DNA from: Chara braunii
Taxonomy: Eukaryota > Streptophyta > Charophyceae > Charales > Characeae
Length of the DNA: 50,223 nucleotides
Direction of reading: 5' to 3'
Assembly (NCBI GenBank): GCA_003427395.1
Contig: BFEA01000636.1
Span: forward strand, 89,229-139,451
The notes under the pieces are model-generated. The model had not been told where the DNA came from. It saw nothing but the letters and a program-made list of their open reading frames with translations, and ran no database searches. Shown in pieces: positions 1 to 8,534 of the stretch; position 1 is the stretch's first letter, and each line of letters opens with the position of its first letter. The position numbers were made by a program, and so were the translations under genes.

Positions 1-1436
1 ATGAAGTAGAAGACTTGCTCCGAAATGACGGTCTGACCCGCCGCTTCCAAATCCGCCTTGATGGACTCGTATACAAGGAGCTTCGTGAAATAAGCAGGGA
101 GCCTAACTTTAGGTCGTTGTGAGGTCCCTCTCACAACCATTTCGTTAGGCATAGCATCTCCATGTTCTTCCATGAACCTTGTCACACGAGCCAGCATGCT
201 CACATACTCCGGTCTCGGGTTCAACAATCCCCATCGACCATGACGGCCACGGACGACCCCGTCCGACTTGCACTTGCTATAACGACGAAATGTGTTTCGA
301 CATATCCCTATTATTTTGCACCAACCGGCGATGCACACACGACGTTTGCACTGCACTGGTTGGACTCTTTCCAGACCGCCGTCGAGGATAGTGAAATTGT
401 CGAGGGTTTGCATCCACCACTCGATCCTCCTTTCGAGGGACATTTCGTAATAGGCTTCGCGCACCGGTTTGATATCGTCAATGGTCAAGACCCGAAGACA
501 CTTGTTCTTACAATATTTGTACGTCGGGACGAGCGCAATGTTGGTTTCATTCAATCGACTTTTGGCCCTCTTCGAATGCTCTGACCTTCTAACCGGCCTA
601 TTTTTCCGATTATATCTTCTCCTTTCTCCAGGTAGGGGATGGGACAAAACTTGAAGGACTGCTTCGGGAGTTCCAGGTTGACTTTTGGTCGGGGACCTGT
701 GCGCTGCACCTAGGAATTTCGATCTGTCCGTGGGAGCGGTTCTCGACAAATCAGATTGGGAGGATTCCAATGAACTGTAGAAATTTGTGTCTAAAAAACC
801 AGTCTGCCAATTTTCCATTGCACCCGTCGCTGTCATCGACGGAGAGCCAACTATTTCGGCTTCACATGCAATTCTCTTACCTATCTTTGCACTTCCACAC
901 ACTCGCACCGTTGCGTGGTCCCTATCATACCCGTTTCTACCAAATGCACCGCAATGTTCCCGATCAGATCCGTTTCTATCGGGCGTACCGCAGAAGTCTA
1001 TGTCCACCAACGACCGACTGTAGTCAAATGCTAGGGGTTGGGTAACTTCAATGCTTTCTGACAGTCTACCCGCTGTCCGCACGAGCTCTGATCCAGTCGT
1101 TTCGGATACACCACATAAATCTGTGTCCTCGAACATCCACCCACCGGGAAACGTCTCGACATCCCGAACACCCTCACTACCGGGGATTAGCGCTGTAGAT
1201 ACGCGCTGACCGTCGGGAACGTCGGTAAAGCAAACAAAACGACGCCGGGCGGACGTCGTAAACGAGCCTGAATGATTCGTCGGGGTCAACATCGAGAACT
1301 CCCTTTTCAAACCGCAATGCCGATCAGAGGGAGCTTCCGGGCTGCTGTCACAAGAACTACGTTCTCGAACATCGTCTTCTCCGTGTTGTCGTGACGGTGG
1401 CGGTGGCGTGACACAGTGGACGGATTGGACAACCAT
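1..1436 (-). CDS. transposon-encoded protein, possible transposase N-terminal half (partial, runs off left edge)
   Basis: Reading the minus strand from the ATG at 1436 gives 478 codons without a stop, leaving the window at position 1, so the C-terminus is missing. Residues 1-290 are low-complexity and rich in Ser, Arg and Asp, then strongly basic (about 270-295). From about residue 305 the sequence is more conserved-looking: CKNKC (309-313), LERRIEWWMQTL (334-345), a helix-turn-helix-like VCIAGWCKIIGICRNTFRRY (367-386), HGDAMPN (425-431) and LPAYFTKLLVYESIKADL (446-463). From memory, this order (Cys pair, an R..W/QW segment, VC..AW..I.GI....F.R, YGD.MP, LP....VY) matches a transposon-encoded family common in algae, oomycetes, sponges and cnidarians, whose second half is RNase H-like. 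No DDE residues are visible here. The transposase function is inferred. A TTTTCTTGTACAG acceptor-like sequence lies just upstream of the first ATG in this frame, so an upstream exon is possible. Confidence 0.7.
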   Translation of the reverse strand, partial: MVVQSVHCVTPPPPSRQHGEDDVRERSSCDSSPEAPSDRHCGLKREFSMLTPTNHSGSFTTSARRRFVCFTDVPDGQRVSTALIPGSEGVRDVETFPGGWMFEDTDLCGVSETTGSELVRTAGRLSESIEVTQPLAFDYSRSLVDIDFCGTPDRNGSDREHCGAFGRNGYDRDHATVRVCGSAKIGKRIACEAEIVGSPSMTATGAMENWQTGFLDTNFYSSLESSQSDLSRTAPTDRSKFLGAAHRSPTKSQPGTPEAVLQVLSHPLPGERRRYNRKNRPVRRSEHSKRAKSRLNETNIALVPTYKYCKNKCLRVLTIDDIKPVREAYYEMSLERRIEWWMQTLDNFTILDGGLERVQPVQCKRRVCIAGWCKIIGICRNTFRRYSKCKSDGVVRGRHGRWGLLNPRPEYVSMLARVTRFMEEHGDAMPNEMVVRGTSQRPKVRLPAYFTKLLVYESIKADLEAAGQTVISEQVFYF

Positions 1437-1666
1437 TTGAAGAGACGATTCACACGGAAACTGTACAACAAGAAAATCACGTCAACGTATGACGAGGTCA
1501 GTGAAATAAACAAGAGGGAGCAAACTCACATTTCAAATATTTATCACAAAAGAGTGGAACAACAACATTTGAATCCATATCGTTTTGTCGGACCCTGATG
1601 TGAGGCTCAAGTGGTATCTCAAGTCCGATTCCTCACCCACTCGTTCAGTGTGCAAGTGGTTTGGAT
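1437..1666. other. short intergenic stretch between the minus-strand gene and the left palindrome array
   Basis: No convincing coding sequence. Minus-strand codons just upstream of 1436 stay open to a TGA near 1474 and may be an intron end. The stretch leads directly into the first degenerate palindrome at 1667. It could hold the start of transcription of the minus-strand gene, but no clear TATA box was found. Confidence 0.3.
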
Positions 1667-2219
1667 ATGTCCGAGTAAACTCACACTCTTTCAGGCGAGA
1701 GTACAAATGCGAGATGATTCGGACTTATTCAACGTACAGTAAGAAATTAAGTTCATGGTTGGAACAAGAGCGAACACAAGTGCGAGTCGATTCAGTATTA
1801 TCCACTAAACAGCGAGAAATTTCAAGTGCCAAAAAATTCGCACTTCATAGGAACATTTCGATTACGCCGTGCAATAAGAAATTGCCTTCGTGGTTGGTTC
1901 AGTGGTGAGTTAACTCGCAAATACAAAAGGACTTCATTCTTTTGGGCCGAGAAGAAACGCGAATTACCGACTAAAGAGGAACAAATTTAGGGGGATGGAT
2001 GGTTGAAGAGCGAATAAATTCGCACTTGCAAACGAGCATTTCCATTATGAAACTGGGGCTTATGGACTAAAGAGTCATAAATTTGGGGGGATGGTTGGTT
2101 GAAGAGCGAATAAATTCGCACTTGCAGACAAACATTTCCACTATGAAACTGGGACTTTTGGACTATAGAGTAAGAAATTTAGGCGGATGGTTGATTGAAG
2201 AGCGAATAAATTCGCACTT
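1667..2219. repeat. left array of bipartite palindromes, AAGTGCGA-N6-TCGCACTT type
   Basis: Copies were read at 1667-1688 (weak), 1705-1726, 1778-1799 (right arm decayed), 1824-1845, 1901-1922, 2006-2027, 2102-2123 and 2198-2219. Each has an 8-bp left arm near AAGTGCGA, exactly 6 bp of spacer, and a right arm near TCGCACTT. The last three share the spacer ATAAAT and lie 96 bp apart. Spacing is constant while spacer sequence differs between arrays. This suggests dimeric protein binding sites or subterminal transposon repeats; the function is inferred. Confidence 0.75.
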
Positions 2220-2225
2220 GCAAAC
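1914..2225 (+). repeat. 96-bp tandem repeat carrying one palindrome per unit
   Basis: Two clear 96-bp units (2008-2103 and 2104-2199) share GAGCGAATAAATTCGCACTT, then CATTTCCA.TATGAAACTGG and a GGATGGTTG..TGAAGA end. A third unit is cut short after 2219 and a diverged unit lies upstream from about 1914. The duplication has copied the palindrome along with its flanks. Confidence 0.8.
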
Positions 2226-2259
2226 AATGGATGATCATCGCAAGAGAGAATAGGGAAAG

Positions 2260-3800
2260 ATGGCGTGCTATTTTTTAAGATGGAGAAAGATTGCGAAGCG
2301 ATGGGCAAACCACGCATCGATGAAAATACATGGAGAGAGATGGCGCACCGAATGAGAAAGATGGCGCACCAAGAGAGATGGATGGAGTCAAAGTCTTCCC
2401 CCGAATACAACGTCCGGTCATTACAGCTGAATTCCGGTCATCTTTCACTCTAAAGACAACCATAATGAAAGTGCGTTGTATACTCCGGGGAAGAAGGTGG
2501 ATGGAGCAGGAAGGAAAATAGATCGTGAACTGATCGGGAGGTGTGCCGCAGCGAGAGAGAGAGATTGCGCACCGATGGAGAAACATGGCGCAGCAATGGA
2601 GATAGCAGGCGCAACGATGGTTAGCGATAGCACAACAATGGAGAAAGATGGTGCACCGAAGCAGACAGATGACGATGGAGATAGATTAGGAAAGATAGCA
2701 CAGCGATGGAGATAGATGACGAAGGAGATAGATTAGGAAAGATAGTGCACCGAAGGAGATGGATGACGAAGGAGATAGATTAGGAAAGATACCGCAGTGA
2801 TGGGGATAGATGACGAAAGGTCGGTAGAGATCGTGCATCGGTGGAGAGAGATGGAGAGAGGACGCGCAACAATGGTTAGCGATGTCGCAGCGATGGAGAG
2901 AGAAGGCACAACGATGACCAAGATTTGTTATTGCACAACATCAGTTCCATCGAGTTAAACCTTCGTTAAGCATACCTGTCACCTGTTTCGTGCGATTCCA
3001 CAGTGATGGGCGGCTGCACCGACGACGGCCTGAAACAACAATACAATGGCGATGGCGGGATCACGCACGAGTAATGGAGAGCCTCTGGGGCAAGGATGGA
3101 GGTTGCCCGGTTGTCGAGAGAGATCGCGCAGTGATGGAGTGAGATGGAGAGTGATCACTCGGCGATAGAGGGAGATCGTGCGGCGATGGAGAGAGAAATC
3201 GCGCAGCGCTGCGGTGGGATAACACTGGCCGGAGCTTCGATAGCGATGGCCAGCGCTGCGGTGGAGAGCGATGGCGCACCGGTGGAGAGCGATGGCGTGG
3301 CGATGGAACGCGTTACAATGTAGTGATAGCAATAGCGATGGCAGCGATGGAACAACGATAGCGATTGCGCAGCGATGGCGCACTGGTGGAAAGTGATGGC
3401 GCGACAATGGAACAGCGATAGCGATGGCGCAGCGATGGAACACCGATAGCGAAAGGCAGCGATAGCGATAGCGATGGCAGCGATAGCGATGGCAGCGATA
3501 GCGATGGCGCACCGATTGAGAGATGGCGCAGTGATGGAACCAATGTTGCGATGACAACTATGGTACCAGCGTTGGGATGGCACAGTGATGGTCAGCGCTG
3601 CGATGAGAGTGATGGCGATTGTTAGCGCTGCGATGGTCAGGCGAGCGCGACGGCTGCGGTGGGGGATATAGCTCTGCGTCGCGATGGCAATGAGCTAAGC
3701 GCATCGATGACGATGGTGCATGGCGAGCGTTGGCGATGGTGATGAGCTAAGCGCATCGATAACGATGGTGCATGGCTAAGCGCATCGATATCGAAGGCCG
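2260..3800. repeat. long degenerate GATGG / AGCGATGGC-type low-complexity array
   Basis: About 1.5 kb of short imperfect repeats built from GATGG, GCGCA and GATAGCGATGGC words, most regular at 3330-3520 (AGCGATAGCGATGGC periodicity). Open frames here, such as the Ser/His/Arg-rich minus-strand ones at 2979-3583, are by-products of the repeat and show no domain. No gene is supported. Confidence 0.75.
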
Positions 3801-4205
3801 TTGACATTTGCAAAATGTTCGAATGACAGCGACACCGGAACTTATAGATTTCCGGTGTTTTTGACCTCGGCGCACAACGAATCGCCACGCCTCGGCGGAA
3901 AATAAACCGTCGCCTGGCCTCGGCGCGCAACGAACCGCCTCGGCGCACAACGAATCGTTGCACCTTATAGATTCTTGCGCCTAACCTCGTGCATTGGATC
4001 ATGCCGATCGACGGTCCAGATTACAACTGCGAAAATGACATTGCCTGCCCCTTGTTTTCGAGAACTGTCACATTATTGCACGCCGGATTAGACAGAGATT
4101 TTGGGGCCACTGGCATAACAGTGGCTCCGTTCATCTGCGCAGTTGAAAATTGTTCATCGACAGCTCACAATTTCAGGTACCCCTTACCGTTTATAGGCCC
4201 TAGTG
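3801..4205. other. no recognised gene; short CGGCGCACAACGAATCG repeats
   Basis: Between about 3868 and 3960 the words CCTCGGCGCACAACGAATCG and CCTCGGCGCGCAACGAACCG recur three times. The rest shows no coding pattern on either strand beyond short chance frames. Confidence 0.4.
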
Positions 4206-4315
4206 TTTTATGGGCCCAGGGGTGCGATACGCGAATCGATTCGGCCCCACCTTGATGGCGTTTTATGGGCCCAGGCGTGCGATATGCGAATCGATTCGGC
4301 CCCACCTTAATCCCG
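4206..4315 (+). repeat. 55-bp tandem duplication upstream of a TATA box
   Basis: TTTTATGGGCCCAGG starts at 4206 and again at 4261, and the following 40 bases (GTGCGATA.GCGAATCGATTCGGCCCCACCTT) are nearly identical. The duplication lies just upstream of TATAAAAG at 4339, so it may belong to a promoter. Confidence 0.8.
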
Positions 4316-4338
4316 ACGCGAGGCCTGCTGCAACAAAG

Positions 4339-4346
4339 TATAAAAG
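4339..4346 (+). promoter_or_regulatory. putative TATA box for the long plus-strand gene
   Basis: TATAAAAG is the best core-promoter-like sequence between the divergent minus-strand gene and the coding region starting at 6028. If it is used, transcription would start near 4370 and give a leader of about 1.6 kb, unless introns shorten it. This rests on motif and position only. Confidence 0.35.
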
Positions 4347-4921
4347 GCCAGCCCTCGAGTTATCCCTTTTGTTGGCGCTCCACAGATCAAGTCGCGCTAT
4401 CGCTTCCATGCGCGTTCTGATATTTGGTCTTCATCCCCCACCACCTTCTGCCATAGCCCGCTCACTCTTCGCTCCGTCCGCAGTTGCCACATTGTGTTCG
4501 GTTCGTTCTTCGCTCCTCGGTCTTCGCTCTTCCTAGCTCGATATCCCTCCACCATAGCTGGTTCGGTGGTTGGTTGCTCGCTCAACGCACGACGAAGGTA
4601 AAATCAGGTAACTTGAGTTGTCATATTCTGTGTCCAACGTCCGAACACATTCCCAGATGCCCTGTCTATACCTGCAGGATATAACGCCGCAACCGCGTTC
4701 TGTTGAACCCCGAATCAATTCCAGGTTTTGTTGTTTCGCCAGTGGACGTGCTCTGATCTCTTTTCTCCACCCTCCACCTCCGTCCGCCATAGCCGATCCG
4801 TGTTCCGCAGCTCGATTACCTTTCGCCATAGCCACGATAATGTTCGTATAAAGCTACTCGATCCCCTTCGCAACTTGCAGTCGTCGCTGCGCATGGCGAA
4901 CCCCGAATTAATACCTAGTTT

Positions 4922-5167
4922 CTACACTGAACACCGAATCAATTCCCAATTTTCGCTCACTTGTCCCTTGTGAGGTCGCCGACCTGATATCTACATATAC
5001 ATATAAAGATATAGATACATATATGTATATATAGAGATATATTGCTACACTGAACACCGAATCAATTCCCGATTTTCGCTCACCTGTCCCTTGTGAGGTC
5101 GCCGACCTAATATATATATATATATGTATAGATACATATATAGAGAGAGAGATATTGTAAGTCAGTT
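4922..5167 (+). repeat. 123-bp tandem duplication in the leader
   Basis: CTACACTGAACACCGAATCAATTCC starts at 4922 and again at 5045. Each copy continues with TTTTCGCTCACYTGTCCCTTGTGAGGTCGCCGACCT and an AT-rich ATATATGTATA tail. Related fragments (GAACCCCGAATTAATACC) lie at about 4707 and 4898, so the leader has been duplicated repeatedly. Confidence 0.75.
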
Positions 5168-5201
5168 CGCAGTTTGCGACGTACAGTGTTCGAGGAGTGA
5201 C

Positions 5202-5942
5202 AACTGCGAGGTTATTCGCAGTTTTCCCAAGGTTAGACACATATTTCATTAAAGGCAGTTCTTTAATTCCACAAATGCGAGTTAGTTCGCACTTTTTGAG
5301 CAACACTGCTGGAGAGCTGACAACCCAACCCGTGCGGCTTTCAGGTCTTCACTTCCAGAATTCCGAGTTAGTTCGTACTTTCCCCTAGTGCTGCGCATCG
5401 CCATTATTGTCTTGTCTACAGAACTACGAGTTAGTTCGCACTTGTCGAAACCCTTCGCAATTGTCGATAAACCAGGACTTTCGTTCCACAATTCGGAGTC
5501 AGTTCGTACTTTCCCGTTGTACTTCGGGTTGCAATTGTCGTCCTGTTAGCAAAACTGCGAGTTAGTTCTCACTTGTCGATTCGCACTTGTCGATAAACCA
5601 CATCTTACTCGTTTCGTGCGTCTTTTAGGTCTTCAGTTCCACAATTCCGAGTTAGTTCGCACTTTCCCCTAGTGCAGCGGGTTGCCATTGTTGTCTTGTC
5701 TACAGAACTGCGAGTTAGTTCGCACTTGTCGACACCCTTCGCACTTGTCAATAAACCACATCTTACTCGTTTCGAGGGCATCTAGTTGGATCGCAATCTT
5801 TCCGAACAGTTATCGTCTTCCCTCCGAACTTTTGTCTTTCCTATCCTTCACCAGATTGTTGTGACTTCGTGTGCATTTCGAACACCCATCTCTTACGTCC
5901 TTTTCGTCCTCCATTTCGTTAAGTTCGAGTTAGTTCGCACTT
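5202..5942 (+). repeat. central palindrome array just upstream of the long gene
   Basis: Copies were read at 5202-5223, 5273-5294, 5359-5380, 5422-5443, 5490-5511, 5553-5574, 5643-5664, 5706-5727 and 5921-5942. All have a 6-bp spacer, usually GTTAGT. The right arm TCGCACTT is better conserved than the left, which alternates AACTGCGA and AATTCCGA. The copy at 5202 (AACTGCGA / TCGCAGTT) carries matching changes in both arms. Extra half-sites (TTCGCACTTGTC) lie near 5580 and 5735. The array ends 85 bp before the first ATG of the gene, so it could be a regulatory operator array, a set of leader RNA hairpins, or both. Confidence 0.8.
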
Positions 5943-6027
5943 CACTTTTGTAGCGGTCTGGGGTTGGGCGTATTAGTCATCCGAGTTGGTCTGAGGTTGG
6001 GCGTGCTAGTCAACGGGTGGGAATACA

Positions 6028-7233
6028 ATGGCGTCCGCAAAGAACACATCCACAAGCGTTGGACCATCTGCCCCCGGGGAGGGACGATCTGTACAGCAAC
6101 CTATTCCTCAGTATATGCACGCAAAGGGAGCACAATGGTTTTTGAACTTCGTTGTTCAGGGGGACTTTTTTGGGCCAGTTGTTTTCATGCTACCCACTTG
6201 CGTTACAGACGCTGGGGGAGCGGTCAACGTTGTTCCTCTCGGTACCGTCGTCTCGTGCGCTAAGACTCCTGGAGGTTTGCTCAAGCTGCACACTAACGGC
6301 TTGTACGACGAGTGCAGACTGCCTATCAGAGGTGTTAAAGGTGTGCTGGTGACCATCAAGAGTTTAGCGAGGTACGGCTCGAACATGCCGTTGTGCTCTC
6401 ACTTCAAAGGCCTTTACGATGGCGGCAACAAGCGTCTTCCATCGCCAGAGCAATATCTCGATCTCGCGATGATGGTGCCGAAAGAACGCCCGGTTCTTCC
6501 GCCAGAGCATGTTTTCCGGCTTCTGCCACCCCGTGAGGGCCGTGAGGGGTCGTCCGACTTGGCTAAAAAAACTCCAAGTACGGCAGTGGGGTGCGGGAGT
6601 CCGATTCAAGATGTTGGGGGTCAGGTCAAGGGACGCAACGTTCACACGCAGGTCGGCCGGGATGCTCCTAGGAACACGTCGGACTTGCATTCTCAGGGTA
6701 CAGGGACTCAATGGGTCGGTACTCCGAAACTTACCAAGGTCCGCTGCGGCGACGACACGTATTCGCTTCGAGATGAGACGATAAGAGATTCAAGCAGATC
6801 GGGGCTAGATGTCGGAGGGAATGAGGCTGAAGGGATGGGCGCTGTCTGCGAAAGCTCTGGCGGGGAGCAGACTCCTTCGGAGAAGAAGAGCGAGCGACAG
6901 AGGATGGTGCAAGAGGAGGTGGCGGAAGGAACCCTCCGCATGAAGAGGATGAGAGGAAAACCAGAGGCGGTGATGGGCGGGGATGGAGGTGACGACGGAG
7001 AACGTGCCTCGGGAAAGAGGCCGACGAAGGAAGACGGTGGGNCGGCAAGTAAGAAAGCGAGGAGGCCCAACGGTTTGACCATCCGCGAAGGACAAGTCGT
7101 GGGTGAGGAGACTCGGCTGATCCAGACGCTGCGGCCGCGGGAGAACCTTCGGGGAAATCGAAACGGAAAGTGGCAGTTGAAGAAGGCAATGGCCAGAAGA
7201 AACCTCGAAGGTGGAAGACTGCTGAGGCGGTGA
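6028..7233 (+). CDS. N-terminal part of the long gene; unrecognised domain plus basic disordered linker
   Basis: The ATG at 6028 follows CAACGGGTGGGAATACA and opens 401 codons. Residues about 25-155 look globular and moderately hydrophobic (QWFLNFVVQGDFFGPVVFML at 36-55, with a GLYDECRLPIRGVKGVLVT segment further on). Residues 165-360 are Ser, Gly, Arg and Glu-rich and probably disordered, with basic clusters that could be nuclear signals. I do not recognise the globular part. The natural-looking protein switches frame near 7107, where the +2 frame gives an Ala/Gly/Pro and Lys/Arg-rich linker leading into the ParB-like domain. The annotated C-terminus after that point is therefore probably spurious. 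Confidence 0.6.
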   Translation: MASAKNTSTSVGPSAPGEGRSVQQPIPQYMHAKGAQWFLNFVVQGDFFGPVVFMLPTCVTDAGGAVNVVPLGTVVSCAKTPGGLLKLHTNGLYDECRLPIRGVKGVLVTIKSLARYGSNMPLCSHFKGLYDGGNKRLPSPEQYLDLAMMVPKERPVLPPEHVFRLLPPREGREGSSDLAKKTPSTAVGCGSPIQDVGGQVKGRNVHTQVGRDAPRNTSDLHSQGTGTQWVGTPKLTKVRCGDDTYSLRDETIRDSSRSGLDVGGNEAEGMGAVCESSGGEQTPSEKKSERQRMVQEEVAEGTLRMKRMRGKPEAVMGGDGGDDGERASGKRPTKEDGGXASKKARRPNGLTIREGQVVGEETRLIQTLRPRENLRGNRNGKWQLKKAMARRNLEGGRLLRR

Positions 7234-8534
7234 GCGGGGGCGAACGGCCTGTCGGTGAGGAGTGCGACGAAGCGGCAGCGTTCTGGCTCGAATATGAGCG
7301 GAACGATGGTGGTGAGATCGTGGAGAAGGAGCTCCCCGTCCAACTGCTCATCGACCCCAGGAAGGTTTGCGACATCCCGTCTTGGGAAAAATATTACAAC
7401 CACCGCAGTCTAAATCGGAAAACTGTGGACGACATCAAGGCTGCGATGCTGAGTCAATACCGCGAGAAAAGGGGGAATATCTGGACGAAAAACCCTTTGG
7501 TTATGGCACCCATCTACAAGTCGGTGACGCGTAGGCCGGAGATAGCGAACAGGGTTCACAAAGATGACTTCAAGCCGGAGGACAAGGACAAGTACTACTA
7601 TTACCCTGTTAACGGACAACACACCGTGGCTGCTGTGAAGGAGTTGGAGGGTGAGCCAATATTCGATTTGTGGAAGATGCACTCCTGGGCGGCGAGAGTA
7701 GTGTGGTTCTCCGACCGAGCTTTCGCGGGGTATAGGCAGGTCAGTCTCAACGAGAACACGAGACACAAGATGTCTAAGCAGCGATCGCAGAAGGCCACGT
7801 TCTTGGACATGCGGGAGGCATGGGAAAAAGAAGGAACGTCGATGGCCATTCAAGGGAACCCTTTCGGTAAGGAGGCCGAAAAACAAAAGTTTTTCGAATT
7901 CCAGAAGCTGCTTTTGGGAAAGAGCCCGAACGAAGCTCACTGGACGTTGGCAAAAAAAGATTTGTCGCTCGCCGACAAGGACTCTGTTGCTGCCGTTTGC
8001 AATGCATTGAGGCAGTGGATGCCGGTCGTGACGGCCGGTGATGACGTTTTTCGCAAAGCCATGGAGTTCTACGCGAAATGGGCGGAGGGGAAGTTGTTGG
8101 GCGGCGACGGCAAAACGCCATTGTCGAGGCCGGGTAAATACATGCCAGACAAATCTCCGGGTCTGCAAGCAATTCCTGAAATTGGCATGAAAGCGGCGGA
8201 TGGTGAAACGAAGATGGGGTGGCTGGTCCGGGTCCCGCCGCCTCCGACCAAAAAGAAAATGCAAACGGACGACAAGTTTTTCGTGGTTGTGAAGGAGGCA
8301 GACATGTTCTGTCGGCAGTCTCTCGCCGACATGGCCGATGTCGAGAAACTGTCGATCCTCGACGACATTCTCGCACTAAGGGGAGTGTTCGTGCAATCCG
8401 TGGGCGACCATCTGAAGCGTCAGCATAAACCTGGAATTAAAGAAATGGTCGCGATGACGAAAGTGGACCGTGTGATGCTCCGTATCTTCCACTACATCTT
8501 GTTCTTTGAAACGGAGCAGAACGAACGTGTTTAG
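7107..8534 (+). CDS. ParB/Srx-like domain protein segment
   Basis: The frame is open from 7107 (the preceding in-frame TGA is at 7104-7106) to TAG at 8532. No ATG opens it, which supports its being an internal part of a longer gene; GTG at 7170 is only a possible start. Numbered from 7170, residues 57-180 follow the ParB N-terminal layout: VQLLIDPRKV, then VDDIKAAMLSQY, NPLVMAPIY, and the signature YYYYPVNGQHTVAAVKEL (142-159) in place of the G.RR / DGQHR core, then a strand-rich ARVVWFSD. ParB/Srx folds bind or cut DNA or hydrolyse CTP; whether this one does is unknown. Residues 200-440 are helical with no family recognised. In bacteria and phages ParB domains are often fused to DNA methylases, which fits what follows downstream. 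Confidence 0.65.
   Translation, partial: GDSADPDAAAAGEPSGKSKRKVAVEEGNGQKKPRRWKTAEAVSGGERPVGEECDEAAAFWLEYERNDGGEIVEKELPVQLLIDPRKVCDIPSWEKYYNHRSLNRKTVDDIKAAMLSQYREKRGNIWTKNPLVMAPIYKSVTRRPEIANRVHKDDFKPEDKDKYYYYPVNGQHTVAAVKELEGEPIFDLWKMHSWAARVVWFSDRAFAGYRQVSLNENTRHKMSKQRSQKATFLDMREAWEKEGTSMAIQGNPFGKEAEKQKFFEFQKLLLGKSPNEAHWTLAKKDLSLADKDSVAAVCNALRQWMPVVTAGDDVFRKAMEFYAKWAEGKLLGGDGKTPLSRPGKYMPDKSPGLQAIPEIGMKAADGETKMGWLVRVPPPPTKKKMQTDDKFFVVVKEADMFCRQSLADMADVEKLSILDDILALRGVFVQSVGDHLKRQHKPGIKEMVAMTKVDRVMLRIFHYILFFETEQNERV

Noticed and set aside
162-1045. Plus-strand frames such as 162-584 and 770-1045
   Set aside because: They are shadows of the continuous 478-codon minus-strand frame, which has better composition and family-like segments.
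2979-3583. Ser/His/Arg-rich minus-strand frames of 140-190 codons
   Set aside because: Explained by GATGG/GCGATGGC repeats read in three frames, with no domain.
5202-5942. CRISPR-like array of repeats and spacers
   Set aside because: Repeats are palindromes with variable arms, intervals differ in length and are themselves repeated, and there are no cas genes in this eukaryotic context.
7410-8264. Minus-strand frame of 284 codons opposite the ParB-like segment
   Set aside because: Antisense to a clear coding region, Arg/His/Pro-rich, no domain.
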